NCBI GenBank assembly: GCA_014607495.2
Contig: CP053160.1
Coordinates: 3,782,001-3,846,000 of the forward strand
Origin: Carposina sasakii
Taxonomy: Eukaryota; Arthropoda; Insecta; Lepidoptera; Carposinidae
Reading direction: 5' to 3'
Length of the DNA stretch: 64,000 nucleotides
Position 1 is the first letter of the stretch, and each line of letters opens with the position of its first letter. This document shows, in pieces, positions 19,886-30,905 of the stretch. A model generated the notes under the pieces. It saw only the letters and a program-made list of their open reading frames with translations. It ran no database searches and had not been told where the DNA came from. Made by a program: the position numbers and the translations under genes.

Positions 19886-20877
19886 TACTGCAAGATTTTT
19901 AAACTCACGGTTTTCTTGTGACAAGTTACGCTTGCTCCCCTACCTGGCTGATTGTGAGAACATTTCATGGACAATTTTGCCGTAGCTTATAAAAAAAGCT
20001 AAAACAGTCACTGTCAATGTCATGTCATTGAGGCAGCCGAGCCGTGCGCCGAGCCAGCAAGCCCCTAGAAAAAATATTTATCTATCTAAATTTTACGGAT
20101 ATTTTGTAATTTTAATTGTGTGCTTGCTATCCAAATCCTATTTAATACACAGTAAACAGTTTTATTAAAAAAATATTTTAATATTTTTCAAAAAAGCTTT
20201 TGAAGTTTGCAGAAGAAATTCATAATTTACCTACCATTATAAGGATACCATTAAGATCACAGAAATTCGCCTTGATCCTGTGTAAATCAACCCACATCCT
20301 GGTGAGTGTAAATTACTATTTAGACTAGCCTCTTTCATCCATCATTATAATGCAAATACCTACCATTGAGTGTCTGTATAAAATGTATTTTTCTCATGGA
20401 AAATTTCCGGTGAATTAATCGGCAATCAGTAACTGCAATCAACTAACATTCATATACTAAAAATAAGTAAAATAGTACAAAACATTGAAATCATGTGTAT
20501 GATTTAAAGAAAATAATGTCATTGCACTAATTTATGACACATTTTTATATGTAGAGGTCAAGTGGGTTATTTTTGGAAAAAATGCCTAACTATTAGTAAT
20601 TAGTACTAACATTGTTGCATTATGATTATTTTATTGGTGTTATAGATTTAGAGTTCTATAGGTAATTTAAGTACCTAAGCTAATGTCATGATCATAAAAC
20701 ATTAATTTGAATGTGGCTTAGCTGAGGGTGACATTGATCTCCTCCTGATATCTTGCCCTCTCCTAAAAATCCCCCTCTGGGACTGTTTACAGGACAATAT
20801 TGCTCATCCAGTAAATATCTCATTCCTTCTATCTCTAATCCCCCCTTCGTTTTCCTCTGTCTTTTTTACAATTAGAT

Positions 20878-20947
20878 AGGCAAACATTTGACCGCCATCA
20901 TGCCTGATGTTAAGCAAGATGCGGCCTAAGGTGGTACATGTTTGCCT
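20878..20947. repeat. Short repeat with AGGCAAACAT / ATGTTTGCCT ends
   Basis: The 10-bp ends are exact inverted repeats around CATGCCTGATGTTAAGCAAG and ATGCGGCCTAAGGTGGTAC, a segment I associate with a lepidopteran dispersed repeat. Confidence 0.5.
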
Positions 20948-21165
20948 AGAAAAACAATAAATTTCATAATATAAAATTGTAATATATTTATTGTATATTA
21001 TTGTACATAATATCTATTAGTACTGATTATTTCCTTTGTTTGTTTGATCTGGTTCCCTGAAACTAGTCGATTTTAAAACATTCCTAATGCATTTTTTCTG
21101 TGTAAAATGTTTGTGTAAGACATCAATTAAGAAGTGGTAAGGAAGGCACTTTATAATTATATATG

Positions 21166-22142
21166 ACTAGTGGACGCCCGCGACTCCGTCCGCGTGGACT
21201 ACAGAAAAAAAAATGTCGAAATTATCCGGGATAAAAACATTTTCCCGGGATAAAAAGTAGCCTATATGTTAAGTGGGACCTGTCACAATATATTCCTGAA
21301 AACTGCACCGAAATCGGTTAAGCCGTTCCTGAGATTAGCGTGCACAAACGCACAGACAGTCCCTTCCCGTGGGAATTTCGGGAAATCAATTCTCAGTGCT
21401 TCCCCGCAGTCTCCGATTTTAGCTTCACATGTACAGCGGTTTTTGTAAAAAAATTGAATTCCCGTTAGTCCCCTTCCCGTGGGAATTTCGGGAAATTCGT
21501 TCTTAGCGCTCCCTCGCAGTCCCTAATGAACGTACAGGTCTAATTTCGAATTCATATGTATCGCGCTTGTCGTAAAAAAATGAATTCCCGTTTGTCCCCT
21601 TCCCGTGGGAGTTTCGAGAAATCCGTTCCTAGTGCTTCCTCGGGGTCCCAAATAAACAAATATGCCCAACTTAAGATTCATATGTGTAACCGTTTTCATA
21701 AAAAATAATTAATTCCCGTTGGCCCCCTTCCCGTGGGAATTTCGGGAAATTCGTCCTTAGTGCTTACTTGCAGTCCCTAATGAACATCTATGCCCAATTT
21801 CAGCTTAATATGTATAGCGGTTTTCGTAAAAATTATGAATTCCCGTTTGTCCCCTTCCCGTGGGAATTTCGGGAAATCCGTTTTTAGTCCTCCCTTGCTC
21901 TCCCCAATGAACATATATGCCCGATTTCAGCTTCATATGTATAGTGGTTTTCGTAAAAAATATAGAATTCCCGTTTGTCGCCTTCCCGTGGGAATATCGG
22001 GAAATTCTTATAGCCTATGTTCATCCAGGTCCTATAAGGATTCTAACGGTGAAAGAATTTTTAAAATCGGTCCAGTAGTTTTTGAGCCTATTCATTACAA
22101 CCAAACAAACAAAGTTTTCCTCTTTATAATATTAGTATAGAT
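21166..22142 (+). repeat. Minisatellite-bearing retroelement-like repeat, copy 2
   Basis: It starts ACTAGTGGACGCCCGCGACT, has the body GTCGAAATTATCCGGGATAA, then about six tandem units, and ends TTATAATATTAGTATAGAT. It has the same architecture as 2861-4240, better preserved. Confidence 0.85.
21362..22010 (+). repeat. Tandem minisatellite, about six units of about 110-130 bp
   Basis: CCCGTGGGA(A/G)TTTCG starts near 21367, 21476, 21605, 21729, 21858 and 21987. Each unit runs through a TAATGAACAT(A/C)TATGCCC-like part and GGTTTTCGTAAAAA to GAATTCCCGTT. The last units are spaced about 129 bp. Confidence 0.85.
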
Positions 22143-22317
22143 AATGTTAATATTTGTTTTGGGATTGAGTTTAACAGTCAAAGTTATACATATAGGTATT
22201 ATTCTGTGTAGAAATGTAATTATTCAAGTAAATAAACTTACAAGTTATATTACCTTGAAATTGGTTTTAGATTAACCTAATGTTGGTAAAAGTTCATATA
22301 ACTAACTATATTTTTGA

Positions 22318-22445
22318 AATTATTTTTTATTTTTTTTTAATAAATATTCACACACTACACAACACATTAACCTAGTCCCACATTAAGATCCCTAAGGTCT
22401 TGTGTCGTGGGTACTAAGCAACGGTATATAAATACGTATAGAAAT
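22318..22445 (-). mobile_element. 3' fragment of the second SINE family
   Basis: The reverse complement carries TATATACCGTTGCTTAGTAC and ACGACACAAGACCTTAGGGA as at 1463-1600, but lacks the tRNA-like part. Confidence 0.7.
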
Positions 22446-23838
22446 GTAAGTAATGTGTAACTTTTCCCATCTTCCAATGGCCACACTCCACCCACTCTGA
22501 CAAAAAAAGCTAAAAAAAGCTGTGTCCTAATATCTTTCTTTTAAACTGAGTGTTGCGACACACACCCTAATGGGCGTTTTTTCACTAGACGACACGGCTA
22601 CGACACGACCACGACAACGACATGACCTCGGCCCCCTGATTACGTAAAAGCAATAGCAAAACCGAAGCCGCGCGATCGTGATAATTGAGAGTGTGTATGT
22701 GCGCGCAACGAGAGCAGGCTTTCGAAGCAAAAATGTATTAAAAATAGGATGGGTCGTTTTTCCACTAGACATAACAACACAACCACGACACGGCCTCTCT
22801 TAGTAGATGACGAAATGTCGTCTGAATCTCTGAAGGGATGGATCCAAAAATGAATAATACGTTATAATTACTTAAGCACCTACATAAATCTTATTACTCC
22901 ATTCATCGCTAAAAGCGCCTGCATAGAAATAATAATTGCTGTGATTAATTAAATTCTTGCCAAAGATGTTACTTACTTAGAGTACCTGCCAACATTCTAA
23001 ACGTGTTCTATTCTACTATGTATGTCTAGGGACTTAGCGGTAGATCTACGGAGGTGCAGCTGATGTATCATAGTGAAGTCCCGCGTCTGTTAACGAAATA
23101 TTATTTAGTGTATTATTTATTATAAGACACCGTTTTTGACCTCTGACTGTGGCCCAGGTATGTGGATAGAAGCTTGACTATTGCGACTCTAGCTAGATCG
23201 CTACTCGTCAACTACTTCAATAATCCGTTTACGCTATCAGGATATGATAAAATGCATCGGTACATAACTGCATTTGTGCGATTTCTTAGGCTTATAGGTA
23301 GTACGCAGTACAAAGCACTCACATGTTGGATTATGATACAAAGACCATAGAAAGAGGACAAAAATAGTCCAGCGTAAGCTGCTTGATCAATACATTTACT
23401 CGGTACATTTGTTTACGCAAGACCTCCTTGCATATGCGTTTACGTACTATGTTTTCTTTTCACGTAGGTAATGTTATTTGTTAATACGATTCTATTTTTA
23501 CTGTCCAAGGTTTACTCTATTCTAAGTAGGCTATTTTAGTATGTATCGGTAAATAACGTTATTTAGGTTGGCGCATATACTGTGCCCATTTTAATTTAAT
23601 TACCTAATTAAATATTGATTGTCGGTTCTTAATTAACAACACCATACTTTACAAATAAAGGACGTAAGTTGTTGATTCCAAACCAGGATTAACTGAGTAA
23701 CAAACGATAACAAAGTACCACACCACAGTATACCACAACTTGAAAAAATAAACAAAAGTAGGTATGTATCTAAGTTAAATTAAATCTTGATTACGCGTTG
23801 CGTCTTTCTGTTTTTCTATTGACGTTGATTTTAAAAAC
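22446..23838. other. Gene-poor sequence
   Basis: Nothing recognised. CACTAGAC-type short motifs recur at about 22573 and 22762 (TTTTTCACTAGACGAC / TTTTTCCACTAGACAT), hinting at an old repeat pair. Confidence 0.4.
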
Positions 23839-23848
23839 AACGATAACG

Positions 23849-24039
23849 CTATGGGGATGAAAAATAACGTTGCCAATATGTAATTTAGAAAATTTAGAAA
23901 AGAGATGGTAAAATTCGTCATCCGAGTAATTGACCCGGTAGCTCAGTGGTTAAAGCGGCTAGCACGGTTTGCAGTGGTCGTGGGTTCGATTCCCACTCGG
24001 GTGAAGAATTTTTTCCATTTTCTTTATTAATAATTTTAT
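23849..24039 (+). mobile_element. tRNA-like SINE, longest copy, with 10-bp target duplication
   Basis: The head contains GATGAAAAATAACGTTGCCA. The tRNA-like part has GGTAGCTCAGTGGTTAAAGC (A box) and GTGGGTTCGATTCCCAC (B box). The tail is GAAGAATTTTTTCCATTTTC, then TTTATTAATAATTTTAT. AACGATAACG flanks it at 23839-23848 and 24040-24049. It is not a functional tRNA: no proper anticodon arm or 3' trailer, and it is multicopy. Confidence 0.88.
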
Positions 24040-24153
24040 AACGATAACGTTTTCACTGATACCTATCAATACAATAGGTACCTACTATTAGTTCTACTTT
24101 GCGAACTATAATAATTCACCATAACAATATCATTATATGCTATGTATTGTGAC

Positions 24154-24709
24154 TAGTGTTGCCGCTCGATAGTACACTATCGATAGACTATCGATAGTTG
24201 GGCAAAAAAAATAGTATGCCCCGTGAGGGGCAATACTATTGACACGCAGCAATACTATCGGTAGTATCGATACTATCGAAGCTCAATATCAAATGTACTA
24301 TCGATAGTATCGATACTATTGCTACTGAATATTGCAATAACAATCGATACTATTGATAGTTTTTTCCTATCGATAGTGACCTTTTCTTCAATAGTATTGC
24401 TAATACCATAATTGTCTAGCTTAGTGGCTGACAGGATATGAGATGGTTTTAAGGTTTTTAAACATTTGCGTATAATAATTTTTATTGTCATTTAAGTTGA
24501 CAACAATAAATTACTTACAAGGTGTATGAGGGTAAATTGATAAAATCCTCCTTAAATACTGTTGCACTATTTTCAAGCTTCGAGCTTCAATACTATCGAT
24601 AGTATTGCTGTGTGTCAATACCACTTTAGTCGATAGTATCGATAGGCCTATCTATATTATAGATGATTTTCGAGATCAACTATCTATAGTCGATAGTTCG
24701 GCAACACTA
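24154..24709. mobile_element. hAT-type MITE with an array of TATCGATA motifs
   Basis: Terminal inverted repeats start TAGTGTTGCCG and end CGGCAACACTA. A perfect 8-bp target duplication ATTGTGAC lies at 24146-24153 and 24710-24717, diagnostic of the hAT superfamily. The ends are filled with about eight exact TATCGATA motifs and variants, and inverted pairs such as GCCCCGTGAGGGGC. No transposase is encoded. Confidence 0.9.
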
Positions 24710-24717
24710 ATTGTGAC

Positions 24718-26426
24718 TACTCCTCTAGGAGATTTTGTTTGTCGATTATAACGGTATTGGCCTATCTTGGACATCTCCTAAAATAATTCTTTATATAAAA
24801 TCTTCGAGCTTGAACTTAAAGCTTTTGGTTTAGTCCGACAGCATAATCTATGATAGTACCAAAACCAATCAATATCTGTTTGTCACTGATCTTTTAAATC
24901 TGATCATGCTATGCTAAACGTGCATTAAACTGCAGAATCTAATCCGCGAATTTGCGATTTTGCAGTTCTGGCTACTCCATTATTGGTATACAATTTAATA
25001 TTACTTGTTCTACATTTTGTATCATACAAATGAACGATCTCATTCGCGATCCTACAGTTTTGGTTACTCTATTATTATCATGAATATTATCGAGTACTAA
25101 TGTAAGAAGTACTGTACAATTTTGGAGAGATAATCTATTATTGGTATACAATTTGTATTATTTGTACAAAATGAATTATGTACGAGTATATGAATGTACG
25201 ATTCGAGTATCTTGTTCTACATTATAGTCACGCATGCTGTGAGTTTCATTGATAAAATAATATAACTTGCTATGGAATGCATCACATCGTATCATTTGTG
25301 GCTCTTGGCACACCTCATGCATTCTTCTGAGTGTCCCTCGCAACCCTGATGGAAGATGAGTCATGGAGTTCGCTCAGTGAGCCCTAGCGTGATTTTGTTA
25401 GATACATACATTAAATCTAGTTTTGTTTATTTTGGCACAAATAGAGCGGGAAGGGAGAGAAAATTATAATTTAGGCATTTTTGAAACGCAGCGGGGATTC
25501 CTGAGCTAATATCAAAATCGTATACGTATAGATAGTTATACTATCCGAATTCAGCAGTGGCATATTATTTTTGCTATAAAAAGCACACAAAGTCAGGTGG
25601 TGGTCAGATGCGCAGTATATTTTAAATGCGTAAATGCGTGAGTAGGTATACACGCACTGTTCTTCGCATCTGTTGGTTAGGTACTCTTTTCAAATGGAAT
25701 AGATGATTAACACACAGGTTGCACACGTATATATGGTACAAATAAATAATCAGTCATATGACTCAATTTGGAGGCACGTACCCAGCGATGTAATAATTCA
25801 TCTAAGCAGGTACCTTTATTCGGTACTGGACTGATTATTAGTACATACTCTATTTTTTCCTAAATTATAAATGTACATGCTTTTAGTACTTGATTTTTGT
25901 TCTTGTGTCTTCGAGATGGCGGAGATCTGACGCTCATAGGGTAAAATTAAATAAAAATTACCGGTAGTTTGTAGCAAGCGCTTAGTAGTTATTGTAATTT
26001 TACCGGCCTGTAGTTGGTTTATTTTTAGGTATAAAAACTCGGGCGAATTATCTAGGTATGATAATGATGTGTAACTTATTTTGGTAATAGAGTATTATCA
26101 AAATCCGGTTGATAATTTTTTCGTGTCCACATGATTGTTTATACATAATATGCTTTTGCATTAGTTTGGTTCCAGGGTAGGACGTTGGAAGCAATTAAAA
26201 CTTTAAAAATTAAAACGGTGGTATTACAAAACCGTATCTATAGTTAAACTGTGTAAAAATTAAATTTGACAGCAAAATATTATATGGAATATGTGTCAAA
26301 TTTAGGCCATGTGTATCTTAACTATTTTTAAATTCTTTTGTATCAGTTGACGTGTTATTTTCGTAGTTGCTACAAGAGTTGTGACTACTTACGAAATTGT
26401 GACGTAGCGCAAACACGGGCTGCAGT
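24718..26426. other. Gene-poor AT-rich sequence
   Basis: No exon or recognised element. Short direct repeats such as TATTGGTATACAATTTA at about 24980 and 25138 and AACGTGCATTAAAC-like runs suggest decayed repeats. Confidence 0.4.
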
Positions 26427-26440
26427 TATATCTAGTAATT

Positions 26441-26675
26441 AGCAGCCGCCCACGACTTCGTCCGCGTGAGGGGGCGTTGAACCCGTGCGAAGCCGGGCAG
26501 GTTGTTGTATAGACTGTAGCCTTCCTTGGTAAATGGGCTATCTAACACTGAAAGAATTTTTCAAATCAGACCAGTAGTTCCTGAGATTAGCGCGTTCAAA
26601 CAAACAAACAAACAAACAAACAAACTCTTCAGCTTTATAATATTATTAGTATTAGTATTAGTATATTAGTATAGA
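26441..26675 (+). mobile_element. Short member of the same family with a 14-bp target duplication
   Basis: It reads AGCAGCCGCCCACGACTTCG, TCCGCGTGAGGGGGCG and AAGAATTTTTCAAATCAGAC, then a (CAAA)n run and a (TATTAG)n-like tail. It is flanked by TATATCTAGTAATT at 26427-26440 and 26676-26689, as expected for target-primed reverse transcription. Confidence 0.88.
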
Positions 26676-26802
26676 TATATCTAGTAATTGCATGCTTTTA
26701 ACTGAAACGAATCAGTGACCAGTTTAAAACGTATTTCGGAAACGGCTATGCTTTTTCGTAAATGTTCTTAAGAGTAACATAGATTATTTTTCACTGCGGT
26801 AT

Positions 26803-27159
26803 ACAGGGTGTTTTATGGTGTCAACGTTACCGAATATTACGGAATCTCATCATCACGATCATTTTTCTCCATGGAACCATATCTGGAAAGTGGCTGGTTC
26901 CCAAGAGATTAGGGTCCAAAGTTGAGTAAATAGACTGCTTTTTTTTCTGCATAAATGCACATAGACGCGTAGCAACATTTTTTCATGACAAATAATTAAT
27001 ATATGAAAAAACTAGCATAAACACTGGACATTATAAATTTCACCCGATCAAGTAACTAGATTAAAAAAAAAAAATTTTTACGTCATTTAAGCATTTTTCA
27101 CGTAAGCATTTTTTTGGCATAAACTAACTTTATTTGATGTATAGATATAGACACCCTGT
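26803..27159 (+). mobile_element. MITE R-C copy 1 (ACAGGGTGT...ACACCCTGT)
   Basis: The ends are short CAGGGTGT/ACACCCTG inverted repeats. The body has TCTCCATGGAACCATATCTG, TGAGTAAATAGACTGC and TAGCATAAACACTGGACATT, matched in reverse at 50554-50892. Confidence 0.75.
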
Positions 27160-29524
27160 ATAAAACATATTTGTTACAAATAGGCTTTTTACCCATGCTT
27201 CTCAGCCTGTAAAAACCTAATTTCAAAAAATTATCACAAAAATTTGTCTAGCTTAACTAATTTGGTTAGCTTATACAATTTCTATATCCCAACTATGTCT
27301 ATAAATTAACTATTTCGTACCTTCGTTGTACACTTAACTACTCCGTAAGATACAAACATGCAACAATTTTCAACTGCAAAACAATTTCCAAGAACTAATT
27401 ATTTTTTGCCATGAGTACAGGACTAATAATTAGTTTTTGTACACGCCTACGTCAGCTTAAAAACAGGCTTATACGTATCTTTATACAAACTGGACTATAA
27501 TATTAGTGTGATAGAGTTTACAAAACTCCTAAAATGGCAAGTTTCGTTGTCGTGCGGCGACAATAACATATTTGGTCAAGTACGTTAACAGTCGTCGGGC
27601 TAAAGTACCCAATGTTTTCACACTTCTATAAAGTTTGCGTTTAAATGGCAAAATAGTATCTATTATAATGTAATTAAGGTTAGTTACTTCATGAATACGT
27701 TAGTACTGAAGTTAGAGTCGTGCAATATCAATGGTGGAATAATAATGTGGCTATAGATTAGGAGCTAGGAATTTAATTTGGATCTTAAAATTTATTTTTT
27801 TAATAGTCCTATCCTTCCAGTGGTGTACCTATATTTGCTTGTGTTAAATTCCTAATGGGAATTTGGGAGATTTCCGATTAGGTTAGGATAATCACAATCG
27901 AAATTAGTAAATCTAATTCAAATTGCGCGTATTCGCTTATTTCATATATTCACGGCTGAGCATTATGATTTATGACAAATTTTTCTTGTTATACAAGACA
28001 CTTTTGACATACACTAACATCCGAAGCTCAAGGGTAGATCCAGAATAAATATACACGTACTATGCATATATATAGAGGCCGAGAGAATTGATAGAGCCAT
28101 AGTCATATAGGCTTCTTTTTACCTGCCTGTGCCAGAAGGAGGGTTATATTTTTCGAGTGTATGTATGTCTGTATATTTTTTGCTCTAGCTAGACCCAACG
28201 GCATGTCGCATTTGAACTTGAGAAGTACCTTTAGATTCGTCGTGAGAGTGACACCAGGAAAATTTTTGCGCGGTCAGGTTTTTTCTATGAATAAATAAAT
28301 GCGGTTATCTAGGATGTCAGCTCCTAGAGCATTAGGCGACAGGCTGGCTGTGAGGCCGGCTCGTGGTCACGCCATCACTCTTTGGTCAATGGTCATGCAT
28401 GAGTCACCAACTCAGTCACCACTACTTGTACTTGTTTATACAATTAACTTTTATTGCGGCTGATGGGGATTATATCGTTTTGTATCCATTACTTCTGTTT
28501 CAATTCTATTCCTTGGCTTTTGTTTGTTGGGGTTGGCACATTCATCTGAGGTTGGCACAATTGGATCGTGCTTGTGTCTTGTGTTTGCGGTTTTTTGATT
28601 AGTGAGGATGTAAATCGCTCGATAGTTTTTATTTATTCTATGTAGTAATAGCAAAATTGAAGTTTATTTATTTCCCATAACTTTTATTTTATTTGTATGC
28701 ACTTTGGAATCGATTTTCATGCAATAATCATTTTAAATGGTGTTTTGGCCATGCTTACTCCGTCGTGTAAACAACTCTTCTCAATTATTGGATTTGCATT
28801 AGAATTCGCTGGATTGGCGTATCACTACTTGCTTAAACTCCTTAAACTCTATATGACAGTCTATGTCTACACATTAATAAATATGACATTCAAAGTGTGT
28901 CAGAATTTTAGGCTGGTTTTAGAGTCACGCTGACGGTCGGCGCTGATGGGGTCAATTTGTATGTAGTTACAGATAGCGTTTTTGAGTCGCGCTGGACCGC
29001 TCAGCGCTGACGGCCGTACAAATTCACAGGGGTCACAGAGTCGCAGGCGTCCATTAGTCTACTATGAAAATGGAAACTTTCAGAAAGTAATATTATCCAC
29101 TGTCCACCATTCAAAATATTGCAGTATTTTCTCTACATACTTAAATTGACAATATAAGTTTGTTGTTGTACGGTATAATGTGTTTTCCCAATTTTGGCAC
29201 TAGACCAAGTGTAACGATAGAAAATAAATTATCTGAATGTCAATAAGGATGTTAGGACAAGCGGTTTCCTGATACGTTTCATGGTTAACGCCAGAAAAAC
29301 TCAATAGAATATACTATGGTTAAATCAGCAGTGGCATTGAATTCTACCTATTGAATTTCCACGGGAGCAATTCAAAGTGTATACTTAATAAAGCTTTATT
29401 TGGGCAATAATATACACATATTTGAGTAGTGTTTCCGGCCTTAAACATGACTAGAAAATATATTTGTTAAATTATAGGTAATAGGCATTTTATAACATCT
29501 ACTATGTTTACACTATCTGTCACT
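27160..29524. other. Gene-poor AT-rich sequence
   Basis: No supported exon. ORFs at 28363-28602 and 28697-28933 are hydrophobic and AT-driven, with no family resemblance. Confidence 0.4.
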
Positions 29525-29655
29525 ACTAACCGAATTTGTACATCTCAACTGTAGCCTCAAAATTGGTCAGAAGTGGCACCATGTGGGTCTATCGGTCCTT
29601 GGTGCTCTGCTTACCCCGTAAGGGACAAAGGCGTGATTATGTGTATGTATGTACT
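29525..29655 (+). mobile_element. SINE-like repeat 'CCTTGGTGCTCTGC', copy 1
   Basis: AAAATTGGTCAGAAGTGGCA, CCATGTGGGTCTATCGG and CCTTGGTGCTCTGC, then CCCCGTAAGGGACAAAGGCG. It ends in ATGTATGTATG. Confidence 0.8.
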
Positions 29656-29737
29656 ATGTCTACATTGTACTTGCGAAAATTGGTCAAGATATATGTATTT
29701 TAGTAGTACTAGGTATTCATGGAGGACCCTGGTCTAG

Positions 29738-29911
29738 TTTGGTGGGATTTTTGCAGACCCAAAGCCAAAGCCTAGTTCGTTGGTCGGCAGGACAACCACG
29801 TGCATAATGTGGTGGGCTTGGGCTCCAAAAGATGTTGTGGGGAACCCTCTGGTACCTCGTAACTTAAAGAAAGACTATGTTCGGCCGCGGACTTTCTACT
29901 CGTATGGCTGA
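29738..29911 (+). other. Unrecognised 58-codon open stretch, possible terminal exon or LINE relic
   Basis: An open frame reads FADPKPKPSSLVGRTTTCIM, WWAWAPKDVVGNPLVPRN and KDYVRPRTFYSYG, then TGA. A CGGCAG acceptor lies within it. The composition looks protein-like, but I do not recognise the family. It is 80 bp downstream of a SINE copy, which favours a repeat relic. Confidence 0.3.
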
Positions 29912-30164
29912 AATGATGATGAGGTAACTGTTTCCCGTAGCTCTGCCTGCGAAAATGTATCCAAAGATACATTCTATTCCAATCACTGATTAGTCATTAG
30001 TTTTTATACGAGTATACTTAAGTAACTAACTAAACATACTATGTACATGTATGTTATGTGATGCTAATAATTTTCTAATTTACTGCCATATGGTTGTTCG
30101 GGTTGAAATGTATTGATTAATGTATTGTGTATGTATTGCATTGAATCTGGCATACTAATGATAA

Positions 30165-30300
30165 ACACGTGCGCATGCGCGTAAAATTATCAACCTCGTC
30201 ATACTTTTTACGATTAGTTCCGCATTTCCTCAATGACACTCGGCGGTGGCGCATAGAGATTAGGTTATAAATAGAACTACAGTATTCTAGAGTTTTCTAC
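30165..30300 (+). promoter_or_regulatory. Candidate promoter (CACGTG / TGCGCATGCGC plus TATAAATAG)
   Basis: An E-box CACGTG overlaps a perfect NRF1/erect-wing-type palindrome TGCGCATGCGC near 30166-30181. About 85 bp downstream is TATAAATAG at 30266-30274. No transcript or coding exon is seen directly downstream; the nearest plus-strand exon candidate is at 44425. Composition-driven chance is possible. Confidence 0.25.
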
Positions 30301-30788
30301 TACATATATTATACATTATCCTTATGATAATTCAACAGCATAGACTGAAAGTAAACATGAAGGATCGATATAGAAAGGAACAACTAAGTAAATAAAATTG
30401 CTAAGCAAAGAAATATTTAGTAACTTTTCCAACCGCTCGAAGGTGAATGTAGGTAGGTATAATCAGAGGTAGGTAATGCAAGAGAGATACAATGAGGATT
30501 ATAATGTATTGTTTTTGATCTCCTTGTCAGAAATAATCCTCAGATCGATAGGCAATCTTAAGTTTATCCCTTTTATATCTCTCTATATTAGGCCCAGGCA
30601 CGTAGGCGCGGACGGATTTTCATGCCCCTTGACGTAGGATCAATACATAAATAGATTTAGGTTATTGATAAAATAATCGCTTAATAAACATTCAGCCTAA
30701 TTGGAAAACTTGAAGTTGGTTTTAACCACTATCTAGAAAATGACGACCCCTTGGACTTACCTACCTATTTTAACATAAAACAAGCGTC

Positions 30789-30905
30789 ATCATCATCATC
30801 ATAATCAGCCTATTGCAGTCCATTGCTGGACGTAGTCCTCCCCCAGGGCACGCCACAAGACTGCCATGGGGGGTATTTGCCCATAGTCACCACGCTGGTG
30901 GCGCG
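30789..30905. repeat. Repeat with (CATC)n-like start and CATTGCTGGACGTAG motif
   Basis: CATCATCATCATAATCAGCC is followed by TATTGCAGTCCATTGCTGGA and CGTAGTCCTCCCCCAG. It is a LINE-derived dispersed motif also seen near 42820 and 8030. Confidence 0.6.

Noticed and set aside
21362..22010. CRISPR-like array
   Set aside because: Units of about 130 bp repeat along their whole length with no unique spacers, in an animal genome; it is a minisatellite in a transposable element.
23940..24004. Apparent tRNA gene (A and B boxes present)
   Set aside because: The same sequence recurs at 10142 and 49082 with a shared tail and target duplications, so it is SINE, not a working tRNA.
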